A DNA stretch of 63,055 bases from the NCBI RefSeq assembly GCF_029892785.1, contig NZ_JARXXA010000022.1, positions 1-63,055 on the forward strand, read 5' to 3'. The notes beneath the pieces are model-generated. The model did not search any database. It was not told the DNA's origin and saw only the letters and a list, made by a program, of their open reading frames with translations. The stretch's first letter is position 1; each line of letters opens with the position of its first letter. Below are positions 1 through 7,295 of this stretch, in pieces. Position numbers and translations under genes: made by a program. The stretch is from Parabacteroides sp. PH5-46 (lineage in GTDB: Bacteria > Bacteroidota > Bacteroidia > Bacteroidales > Tannerellaceae).

Positions 1-1998
1 AAACAGCGTTTGGTGCTGGTCGCCAACATGCCTTCGGACATAAGTATACCCTCTACGGGACAGGAAGGAAAAAGTCTGACAGAACTCTTTAACAGTAAAG
101 ATTTTTCAGCGGCTTCATGGAGAAAAAATTCGCTATCATCATCCGATCCTGCTTTTCCCATGTGGGGGCAGATGAAGGATTCGATCGTTATCAATGAAAG
201 CACGGGAGCTATTACAGTCAATATGTTCCGGGCAATGGCACGGGTAGACGTGGGAGTTGATATGGATATTACAACATCATCACTGGCCGGTGACTTTAAA
301 ATCAACGAAGTATATGTATGCAATGCGGCAGACAAGGGTTACCTCACACCGCACAGTGATTATATGAAAGAAAGCGGTATTGACGTTACCACGATAGCAA
401 AGCCAAGGCCACATGCTGACAGGCATGCAGAGCAAAGTTACACTGTAAGCGATCAGCGCAAGCTTCTTGGGGCTATTTATATTCCCGAGTCAGACATCAA
501 ATCGTCGACTAATGACCCGGCTTTCCTGGTCGTAAAAGCAACTTACAAGGGACAGGCTAATTGTTATTACCGTATCGACTTTGCCAACAGCGGCAGTTTT
601 ATACCGGTTAAAAGAAACCATGCCTACCGTATCAATATTACTAATGTAAAGAGTTACGGTTACGGATCTCCAGAGGAAGCCAAGGATGCAGAACCATCCA
701 TCATCGGTAAAGACCTTATTGTGGAGGACGTAAATTCCGAGATCAATGAAATAGCCTACAATGATACCGATATGTTTGGTATCAGTGCCAGTGAAATCCT
801 TTTCGACTGGGACGAGGTACTAGTGGGCAAGAGTATGGAAGCTTCGGCAAAAGATCAATATGAACTCAAGCTATTCACCACTTATGCAAGCTGGACAGCT
901 ACCATTGACGGATCACCCTCTTGGTTTACCCTCTACGATGGTTCCAATAAAACCTCGGTAAGTAAAACAGATGTTGCAGGAAAACTTTCCTCGCTCATCA
1001 TCCGTGTGACGGAGGAGAACCTTAACGGTACGGAGCGCTCAGGAAGTATTACCCTCAAATCGGGCATGCTTACCCTGACAGTCAAGGTACGTCAGAGCGG
1101 GGGAGCCAACAGCCACCTGATACGCTTCGGGACAGGCAATACGGCATCCGTCAGGCTTCCTGTGCCCTTTGCCAAAGCAGCCCTGGGAGGAGGGGCGATC
1201 AACCCGACCGCTGCCCGCGTCTTATGGTATGAAGCCAAAGGGTCATCACCTGTTACTTTTACGGCCTCGCTTAGTGGCAACTATGTAACCGTAACGGCTA
1301 CTTCCGATGGTACACAATTCGACGGCAATGCCGTGATTGCCCTGGTACAGGGTAGTGGCATTGGCTGGGTAGGTAGTGATACCCCTATGGAAGTAATCTG
1401 GAGCTGGCATGTATGGTCCATGGCGGGCACATCGGATATGGATGCAAGTTTCCACGACCCAAACCGATCTAAACTCATGCGTTCGGTACTGGGTAAATAC
1501 ACGGCAAACAATGGTATGTTCTATCAGTGGGGGCGTAAAGACCCCTTCCCGAAAGAACTAACTGACGCATCGCCAAGAGCAGTCGTGCGTGAGGCCATGA
1601 CAACAGCCAATACAGAACCCTATGTTATACAGAACCCTACGGTATTCTATACCGGTACCCATTGGCTGACAGGTTCCTTTTCTGCTACACGCTGGACGGC
1701 AACAGGAGACAAAAGCAAAGCCGAATACAACGACCCTTGCCCCACCGGATGGCGCATACCCGTAGCCACTGACAGCTACGAGTGGACATTACCTGCTACA
1801 ATCAACGAGTTCCAGAACGGTATCCTTGATGGCTCAACAGGAATACCGGATACATCGAAGAATTACCTGTGGATCAACTCAGGGACAAACTATCCTTACT
1901 GGACGGCAAGCGGCACTACGGTTAACGCTTCTACATCTACAGCTACAACTCCCGGTGCCAATATTCGCTGCGTGAAGGATATCAAACTGGTGAAATAA
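1..1998 (+). CDS. FISUMP-type fimbrillin-like protein, 5' end cut by window edge
   Basis: The reading frame is open to base 1, so the apparent TTG start at base 10 is not a real start. The first visible residues (KQRLVLVANM) align with RLVILANATT near residue 111 of the 783-aa protein at 34993-37344, so about 110 N-terminal residues, including the lipoprotein signal, lie outside the window. Visible parts are a fimbrillin-like region with a PMWGQ motif, a BACON-like beta-sandwich ending in VKVRQSGG, and a C-terminal FISUMP-type domain (DPCPTGWRIP, YWTASG, IRCVKD). It is probably a surface pilus or tip component. It heads the visible part of an operon with five further genes plus an AraC gene. 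Function is inferred from homology to the right-hand copy. Confidence 0.8.
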   Translation, partial: KQRLVLVANMPSDISIPSTGQEGKSLTELFNSKDFSAASWRKNSLSSSDPAFPMWGQMKDSIVINESTGAITVNMFRAMARVDVGVDMDITTSSLAGDFKINEVYVCNAADKGYLTPHSDYMKESGIDVTTIAKPRPHADRHAEQSYTVSDQRKLLGAIYIPESDIKSSTNDPAFLVVKATYKGQANCYYRIDFANSGSFIPVKRNHAYRINITNVKSYGYGSPEEAKDAEPSIIGKDLIVEDVNSEINEIAYNDTDMFGISASEILFDWDEVLVGKSMEASAKDQYELKLFTTYASWTATIDGSPSWFTLYDGSNKTSVSKTDVAGKLSSLIIRVTEENLNGTERSGSITLKSGMLTLTVKVRQSGGANSHLIRFGTGNTASVRLPVPFAKAALGGGAINPTAARVLWYEAKGSSPVTFTASLSGNYVTVTATSDGTQFDGNAVIALVQGSGIGWVGSDTPMEVIWSWHVWSMAGTSDMDASFHDPNRSKLMRSVLGKYTANNGMFYQWGRKDPFPKELTDASPRAVVREAMTTANTEPYVIQNPTVFYTGTHWLTGSFSATRWTATGDKSKAEYNDPCPTGWRIPVATDSYEWTLPATINEFQNGILDGSTGIPDTSKNYLWINSGTNYPYWTASGTTVNASTSTATTPGANIRCVKDIKLVK

Positions 1999-2005
1999 CG
2001 GGTGA

Positions 2006-2033
2006 ACGATTAGTGATTAACGATTAACGATTA
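2006..2033. repeat. Four 7-bp tandem repeats (ACGATTA) before a start codon
   Basis: ACGATTA, GTGATTA, ACGATTA and ACGATTA lie end to end in the gap between the FISUMP gene stop and the next start, followed by a diverged unit. They occupy the place of the ribosome-binding region of the next gene, so a change in copy number would alter spacing there. No function is proven. Confidence 0.6.
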
Positions 2034-2039
2034 ATGATC

Positions 2040-4046
2040 ATGAATAAAACTAAAATAATATATTCTCTGGCTTCTCTCTTCCTATTCTCGGCTTTGCCCC
2101 TGACGGGACAGGCACAGGTGGTGCTCCGGAACAGTGGGGAGATGTACGTGGGAAGAGTTGCTTCTGATACGGCTCTCTATATCATGGGAAACTTCAAGGC
2201 ATACGACGTATCGGATATTGCACATCCGGGAAAGACCATCCTGACAGGTGATTTTATAAATGATGTGACCGGTACTTCCAAGGTCTTTAATTCCGGCACT
2301 CGCGCCGGCACCTTTGAGTTCAGGGGGACAGCGGCACAAACCGTATCCTTTGGGAGCAATGCCAGCAAACAGAACAATTATATACTCTTCCCAAACAACG
2401 TTGTTATAAAGAACACTAGTTCAGCGGGAACAGTAACGATTACCCCCTCGGCGGCTGCACAGGTGAAGAACGTGACCTTCCCAAACGGAAGGCTGGTGCT
2501 TGATTCAGATACTGTAAACGGAGACAGTAATGAGAGCCGCATAGCCCATTTATGGATAGAAGACGGGGCTTCGGCTATTGCCAATACCAATGCCAAAGCC
2601 AATATACAGGTAAACCTTGCCCTGGGCGAACGCCAGGGGCACCTGATTGGCTTTACCTCTCCATTCAAAACCATGTATGCGGATTATTTCTTTTTCCATT
2701 TCCTGTCTATCCCCTCGGAAACGGAACTGTTTAAAGGTAATAGTTATGAACTTTGGAACACCAATCCCAAACGCCCCCTGACAGCCGGGACAGGCTACAT
2801 ACTGGGGCAGGAGTTGGTGCCATATACTAACGATACATATTATGGCGCAGCACCCGGAGGTATCCTCCACAGCGACTATAATACCGCCCAGTTGGCAGAC
2901 GCTGTACAGGATGGTAACTTTACCTTCAACCGTCATACGATTGCCTCAAAAACGATTGGAGCCTTCGTTGGCGAAACAGACCGTTTTACAGGCGAAGAAT
3001 TGGTAAAAGACGATGTTACCATGACCCTCCAAAAAGGATACAACTACCTGGGGAATCCCTTTATGGTACCCCTTAACCTGGCAGACCTCATTACAACCGA
3101 CCGCTCAGCATGGGGTATTACCGGCACGGATGTGGCACAGCAATACTATGTATTGTCACCCGGAGCTTACGGAAACAGCACAGACGGAGTTACCTTCAAA
3201 TTCGGTGCCACCTACCTGGTAGGGCAGACCGAAGGAGCAACGACCCTCCACGAAAGGGGTAACCTTATTGCTCCCATGCAGATGTTCGTACTCAAAAATA
3301 ATGGTGCGGCTTTAAGTACCTTTAAGATACCCGAAAGCAAACGTACCCACGGTGCAACACTATACCTCAGAAGCAGCAATACGGCATACGAACCCGTAGA
3401 CGAACTGCTGCTCGAAGCACGCGATATGACAACAGGCGGTTTCGATCGCATGTGTGTAGTCTTCCGTAATGGAGCTACCCTCAAAGCAACCGACACCTAC
3501 GATGCAGAGAAGCTGTTTAACCGTACCGGCGGCGTAAACCAGCTATACACTCGCTCGGCAGACGGCAAGGAGCTGACAACAAATGTGCTTCCGGCTACTA
3601 CCACGAAGTTGCAAATGTACTTCGAACCTTCACTCGAAGCACAGGAGGTAGAGCTCGAAGCCAGCCGTCTGGAATCGCTCCGCTCGGTGTATGATGTTAC
3701 CATAGAAGACAGTAAAACAGGCAAGAAAAGCAGCTTCTTCCGTAGTCCGGTATACCGCTTTACCTCTGCTCCCGGCGATAGCCCTACGCGTTTCGTCCTT
3801 CACTTTAGCGGCAATCCTACAGGAACGGAAGAAATAGTTGGTAGCGAACTGTCAGCCTGGTATGAAAACGGCCTTACAAATATTAAAGGCCTTGAGGGAG
3901 AAAATCTCTGGATTTACAATGCCCAGGGCTTACTCATAACAAAAGAAAAGGTAATAGCCCCTACTATGCAGATCAAGAGAAGACTGGATACAGGAGTATA
4001 CTTTATCCGCACAGAGAACAAGTCAGTAAAACTATATGTAAAATAA
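2040..4046 (+). CDS. Secreted protein with type IX sorting-like C-terminus
   Basis: This is a 668-residue exported protein. It has an N-terminal signal peptide ending near GQAQ, then a beta-rich region (HPGKTILTGDFIND, NYLGNPFMVPL). The last 65 or so residues resemble a type A type IX secretion sorting domain (WIYNAQGLLI, LDTGVYFIR, final VKLYVK). The start at 2040 is preferred over the ATG at 2034 because the paralogue at 32976-34973 begins MNK at the equivalent place. The paralogue shares the whole architecture, including the MQMFVLKN and EKLFNRTGGVNQ-type segments. It follows the FISUMP fimbrillin gene by about 40 bp. Likely role: an extracellular protein attached to the pilus or cell surface. 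The molecular function is not known to me. Confidence 0.8.
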   Translation: MNKTKIIYSLASLFLFSALPLTGQAQVVLRNSGEMYVGRVASDTALYIMGNFKAYDVSDIAHPGKTILTGDFINDVTGTSKVFNSGTRAGTFEFRGTAAQTVSFGSNASKQNNYILFPNNVVIKNTSSAGTVTITPSAAAQVKNVTFPNGRLVLDSDTVNGDSNESRIAHLWIEDGASAIANTNAKANIQVNLALGERQGHLIGFTSPFKTMYADYFFFHFLSIPSETELFKGNSYELWNTNPKRPLTAGTGYILGQELVPYTNDTYYGAAPGGILHSDYNTAQLADAVQDGNFTFNRHTIASKTIGAFVGETDRFTGEELVKDDVTMTLQKGYNYLGNPFMVPLNLADLITTDRSAWGITGTDVAQQYYVLSPGAYGNSTDGVTFKFGATYLVGQTEGATTLHERGNLIAPMQMFVLKNNGAALSTFKIPESKRTHGATLYLRSSNTAYEPVDELLLEARDMTTGGFDRMCVVFRNGATLKATDTYDAEKLFNRTGGVNQLYTRSADGKELTTNVLPATTTKLQMYFEPSLEAQEVELEASRLESLRSVYDVTIEDSKTGKKSSFFRSPVYRFTSAPGDSPTRFVLHFSGNPTGTEEIVGSELSAWYENGLTNIKGLEGENLWIYNAQGLLITKEKVIAPTMQIKRRLDTGVYFIRTENKSVKLYVK

Positions 4047-4061
4047 GGGAATACACAGCAT

Positions 4062-4736
4062 ATGAAACGATTAATAATAACAATATTCCTGGCAGCCGTT
4101 TTTGCCGGTGCCGCTTCGGCACAGGTGACCATAGGCTCAACTGCCGCACCCGACAAGGCGAAACTGCTACAGATAGACAACTCCGGTGGCCTCGGACTAC
4201 CAAGGGTAGCCTTAGTATCATCAACAACCTTACAGCCCTTTATCACCGAAACCCTTTCCGCAGACGATAAGAAAGCCCATACCGGACTGATGGTCTACAA
4301 CCTCACCACAACAAGCCCTTTCAAAAAAGGCATCTATGTATGGGATGGAGAAAAGTGGACAGAAGCAGCCGAAGGAGCCGATAGCGGCTCAGGTGGTGGC
4401 AAGAAATGGTTCTACATGCCCGCCTTTAACCTGCCGATGACAAGCGTCGGAACGGGTAAAACTTTCAACCTATACACCGAATACCAGAAACAGTTCACCC
4501 AGTCATTGAATACTACGCTATACAAAACCAGCAATTCATCGGTAACGACCGTCCCCGCACCTGAGATCGGCACACTTTACACCCCGACACAACTGGATTA
4601 TGTAGTCGTAAACTACGATGCCAGCGTGATAACGGTAAACAGCATCAGCCCTACCGGCCTTATGACCTACGAAGTACTCGACACCGACCCATCACCCACT
4701 TCGTTTATGACTATCGTTTTTGTAGTTAAAGAATAA
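4062..4736 (+). CDS. Small exported VTIG-type protein of fimbrial module
   Basis: A 224-aa protein with a clear signal peptide (cleavage near ASAQ), followed by QVTIGSTAAPDKAKLLQI, GGLGLPRVALVS, GLMVYNLTTT and KKGIYVWDGEKW. This series resembles the widespread Bacteroidetes module read as VGIGTxxP..ALLDI..GLLLPR..GLMVYNT..YVWDGTKW, seen in many secreted proteins. The C-terminal half contains YMPAFNLPM and ends in FVVKE. Paralogues are at 6560-7288 and 32249-32941, each directly upstream of a propeller/PKD gene. The constant pairing suggests the two products act together. Function unknown; structural or adhesive role inferred. Confidence 0.8.
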   Translation: MKRLIITIFLAAVFAGAASAQVTIGSTAAPDKAKLLQIDNSGGLGLPRVALVSSTTLQPFITETLSADDKKAHTGLMVYNLTTTSPFKKGIYVWDGEKWTEAAEGADSGSGGGKKWFYMPAFNLPMTSVGTGKTFNLYTEYQKQFTQSLNTTLYKTSNSSVTTVPAPEIGTLYTPTQLDYVVVNYDASVITVNSISPTGLMTYEVLDTDPSPTSFMTIVFVVKE

Positions 4737-4752
4737 ATCAAAAATCAGCAAT

Positions 4753-6333
4753 ATGAAATACAGAATAATATATATAGCCTGCCTGCTCTCGATTATCGCC
4801 CTTTCCGGGCAGGCACAACAAGAGACCTGGACCTGGACCTTTGGGGACGGAGCTGGTTTAACCTGGAATAATATATGTACATTGAATGGACAAGGTGTAT
4901 ACGGCACAACAGAAAATAGTCCTTTAATCATGCCTATACAAGCAAGATCAGGGATGAAGACAAAAGAAGGTTGCTTTACAATCTCGGACCCACAAGGAAA
5001 TTTACTTTGTTATTCAGATGGTAGTAAGGTGTGGGATAGAACACATGCAATCATGCCGGGTGGCGAAGCAGGCAACTTCTCTGGGGATGAGGACTCTGCT
5101 CAGAGTGGAATATTTTTTCCTTACCCAGGTAGTTCAAGTAAATATGTGATGATAACAATATCGCCATATTCTGATAATATTATGATGTATGGGATTATTG
5201 ATATGAATCCGGCCACAAATGGCGGACATGAAAACGGAGCCGTTACTAGTACGGGTACATTTTCAGGACAGACAGGAAAACTGGGAGAATCTGTAAGTGC
5301 TATCCGTCATTCAAATGGTAGCGATTATTGGGTGGTCGCGCCAGGAACAGGAACAGGGACAACCGCTTTCAATGCCTGGCGGGTTACATCTTCCGGGGTG
5401 CAAGCCACAAGCCCTGTTAAATCCACGTTGCCCATTAACATTAAATCTTTTACTGATGGTGGAACGTATGGATATGTGAAATTTTCAAAAGATAGCCGTA
5501 CGATTTTATGGGGTTCAGGTTATGCTACAATAACAGGTGGTTATGGTTGTTTCTTTTTGGGTGATTTTAATCCGTCAACAGGTAGCGTAACTAATATTAA
5601 ATACAGGACACTAAAAAAAACAATTACACCTACACCGATGGTGCATCAGCCGGTATATTTTTATTCTGCAGAATTCTCGCCTTCCGGAAAATACCTGTAC
5701 ACAACTTCTAATGGTGTCGCTATCTATTCTTCCAGTCAAGATTATTGGGGGCTAATGGAAGTTTTTGATTTTGAAGAATTGAAAAACGACCCCGAAAACG
5801 CCATACCTAAAGCGTCTTATACAAGTAATATGTACATGGGAGCTGCTCAACTAACACCTGATGGAAGAATATTCATTTCTGAAAATAAAGAAGGGTTGGA
5901 TATTATAGAAAATCCGGATGAGGCTGAAAACTTACGAATTTATCATATATCCAACACATCTCTTTTTTCAGATTATATTAGTGCGAGAGCCGCACTACCG
6001 AACTTCCTTGCTAATTATTTTTACGATTCCAATTTAATAGGGAATCGGCATTTTTGTCTCAATACCAATCAGTTATTTATCTTAAACATCACAAACACAG
6101 GTATTGATTTATCATATACCAAGTGGGATTTCGGAGACGGCAGTTCAATAGAAACTGGCGGTAGCAGTCTCATGCAGTCAAAGCCACATATATATACGGA
6201 AAGTGGATCATATACTATTTCTGTAAAATGTTATGATGCCAATGATACGGAAATACCCCATGGCTCTAAAACGCTGCAAATATATGTGGATCACTGCTCC
6301 ATGCCGGTAAACCCGAATATACACCTGTATTAA
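4753..6333 (+). CDS. Beta-propeller-like protein with C-terminal PKD domain
   Basis: A 526-aa exported protein (signal peptide ending near SGQAQ). The N-terminal 400 residues carry motifs known from the propeller-like head of large secreted Bacteroidetes PKD proteins: GDGAGLTWNN, EGCFTISDPQGNLL, YSDGSKVWDR, QSGIFFPYPG, HSNGSDYWVV, FSPSGKYLY. A PKD domain follows (YTKWDFGDGSS, GSYTISVKCYDAND). The protein ends in CSMPVNPNIHLY, a tail shared with its two paralogues. The first roughly 100 bases are G+C-richer than the body, which may reflect recombination at conserved ends. It lies 16 bp after its partner gene. Likely extracellular adhesion or structural role. Confidence 0.75.
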   Translation: MKYRIIYIACLLSIIALSGQAQQETWTWTFGDGAGLTWNNICTLNGQGVYGTTENSPLIMPIQARSGMKTKEGCFTISDPQGNLLCYSDGSKVWDRTHAIMPGGEAGNFSGDEDSAQSGIFFPYPGSSSKYVMITISPYSDNIMMYGIIDMNPATNGGHENGAVTSTGTFSGQTGKLGESVSAIRHSNGSDYWVVAPGTGTGTTAFNAWRVTSSGVQATSPVKSTLPINIKSFTDGGTYGYVKFSKDSRTILWGSGYATITGGYGCFFLGDFNPSTGSVTNIKYRTLKKTITPTPMVHQPVYFYSAEFSPSGKYLYTTSNGVAIYSSSQDYWGLMEVFDFEELKNDPENAIPKASYTSNMYMGAAQLTPDGRIFISENKEGLDIIENPDEAENLRIYHISNTSLFSDYISARAALPNFLANYFYDSNLIGNRHFCLNTNQLFILNITNTGIDLSYTKWDFGDGSSIETGGSSLMQSKPHIYTESGSYTISVKCYDANDTEIPHGSKTLQIYVDHCSMPVNPNIHLY

Positions 6334-6382
6334 TGGTTAATTATTAATGATAAAACCATTAACCATTAATAATTAACCATTA
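6331..6382. terminator. 19-bp perfect inverted repeat after propeller gene
   Basis: Arms at 6331-6349 and 6364-6382 are perfect reverse complements (TAATGGTTAATTATTAATG) separated by 14 nt, starting at the stop codon. The stem is A+T-rich and no T-run follows directly, so it may be a weak terminator, an mRNA-end stabiliser or a protein site. Confidence 0.55.
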
Positions 6383-6401
6383 CAAAAACGTTCTTTGACA
6401 T

Positions 6402-6500
6402 ATTGGCTTACACCCTGCTGTGTTTCAGCACAATAAGGCTGTGAAGGAAATACAAGTCCTTTCGGATTTCTTGTCTTTCTATAAAAGTGTGTAAGCCAAT
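6402..6500 (+). ncRNA. Structured leader: three-stem RNA-like element
   Basis: A closing stem pairs ATTGGCTTACAC (6402-6413) with GTGTAAGCCAAT (6489-6500). Inside are two hairpins: TGCTG/CAGCA (6416-6420 with 6426-6430) and a longer one built from GAAA/TTTC, ACAAG/CTTGT (6452-6456 with 6470-6474) and TCC/GGA around a TTTC loop. The layout is that of a three-way junction. It is preceded by TTCTTTGACATATTGG and followed at once by a terminator-like hairpin, then the 242-aa gene. No known riboswitch class was recognised. A short invertible segment is the main alternative reading of the 12-bp inverted repeat. Confidence 0.5.
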
Positions 6501-6503
6501 TAA

Positions 6504-6527
6504 AAGAAAGCCTTATACGCTTTTTTT
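6504..6527 (+). terminator. Intrinsic-terminator-like hairpin in operon leader
   Basis: AAGAAAGC (6504-6511) can pair with GCTTTTTT (6519-6526) around a 7-nt loop, and the 3' arm runs into a T-tract to 6527. Its position between the three-stem element and the next gene is that of an attenuator. The stem is weak, with one G-T pair. Confidence 0.45.
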
Positions 6528-6559
6528 ACGTGTAATTTTTAAAATAAAATAAATAGATT

Positions 6560-7288
6560 ATGATACAGAAATTGAAACTTGTTTTACTGCTTGTAGCTGT
6601 GGCCGGAATAGGATCGGCTTACGGACAGGTAACGGTAGGCTCGGACGTAGCTCCGGCCAAAGCAGCGCTGCTGGAAATCAAAAGCCAGGCAGCCGATGCA
6701 ACTACGAATGTAACGTCTACCAAGGGAGGCTTGGGTTTGCCAAGAGTGAACTTAGTGTCTACAACTACCTTACAGCCTTTCATCGGTACCAGCGATACGG
6801 AATGGAATAGTACCAATCAAGCTGCTACTAAGGCAGCGCATGCCGGACTGGTAGTGTATAACCTTACCACAACAGGCGACTTTAAAAAAGGTGTCTACGT
6901 ATGGGACGGTGCCAAGTGGGCACAGATAGGAGCCGGAGGAGGTGATGCCACCGCTGCCGAAAAGTACTTCTACATCCCTTCGTTCAACATCCCACTCAAA
7001 GCAGTAGGACAAACAGACCAGATAAACCTGTATGCAGAGTATGTAAGACAGTTTACCCAGACAGGTAATACGACCTTTGTAAGCAGTAATGCTTCACTAA
7101 CAAAAATACCTTCAAAAGCAGCAGGTACGTTATATACAGCAAGTGAACTGGATTATGTAGTAACCTACTACGACCCAAATACAATTGAAAACGTAACTGT
7201 TAGCACTGCAGGAAAGCTAAGCTACAAAGTGAAGTCACAAATCACCAGTCCCGCATCATTCCTCAATGTAGTGTTCGTAATCAAATAA
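6560..7288 (+). CDS. Small exported VTIG-type protein, second left copy
   Basis: A 242-aa paralogue of the protein at 4062-4736. It has a signal peptide ending near SAYGQ, then VTVGSDVAPAKAALLEIKS, GGLGLPRVNLVS, GLVVYNLTTTG and KKGVYVWDGAKW, then a C-terminal region with YIPSFNIPLK and a final NVVFVIK. A short insert (AADATTNVTSTK) follows the first motif. It sits downstream of the structured leader and 7 bp before the larger propeller gene, so this pair may be expressed separately from the preceding pair. Probably a surface structural or adhesive protein paired with its neighbour. Confidence 0.8.
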   Translation: MIQKLKLVLLLVAVAGIGSAYGQVTVGSDVAPAKAALLEIKSQAADATTNVTSTKGGLGLPRVNLVSTTTLQPFIGTSDTEWNSTNQAATKAAHAGLVVYNLTTTGDFKKGVYVWDGAKWAQIGAGGGDATAAEKYFYIPSFNIPLKAVGQTDQINLYAEYVRQFTQTGNTTFVSSNASLTKIPSKAAGTLYTASELDYVVTYYDPNTIENVTVSTAGKLSYKVKSQITSPASFLNVVFVIK

Positions 7289-7295
7289 AGAAAAT

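Noticed and set aside
6402-6500. Invertible promoter between 12-bp inverted repeats
   Set aside because: No clear TAnnTTTG box lies inside the segment, and the internal hairpins plus the following terminator fit an RNA better. Not fully excluded.
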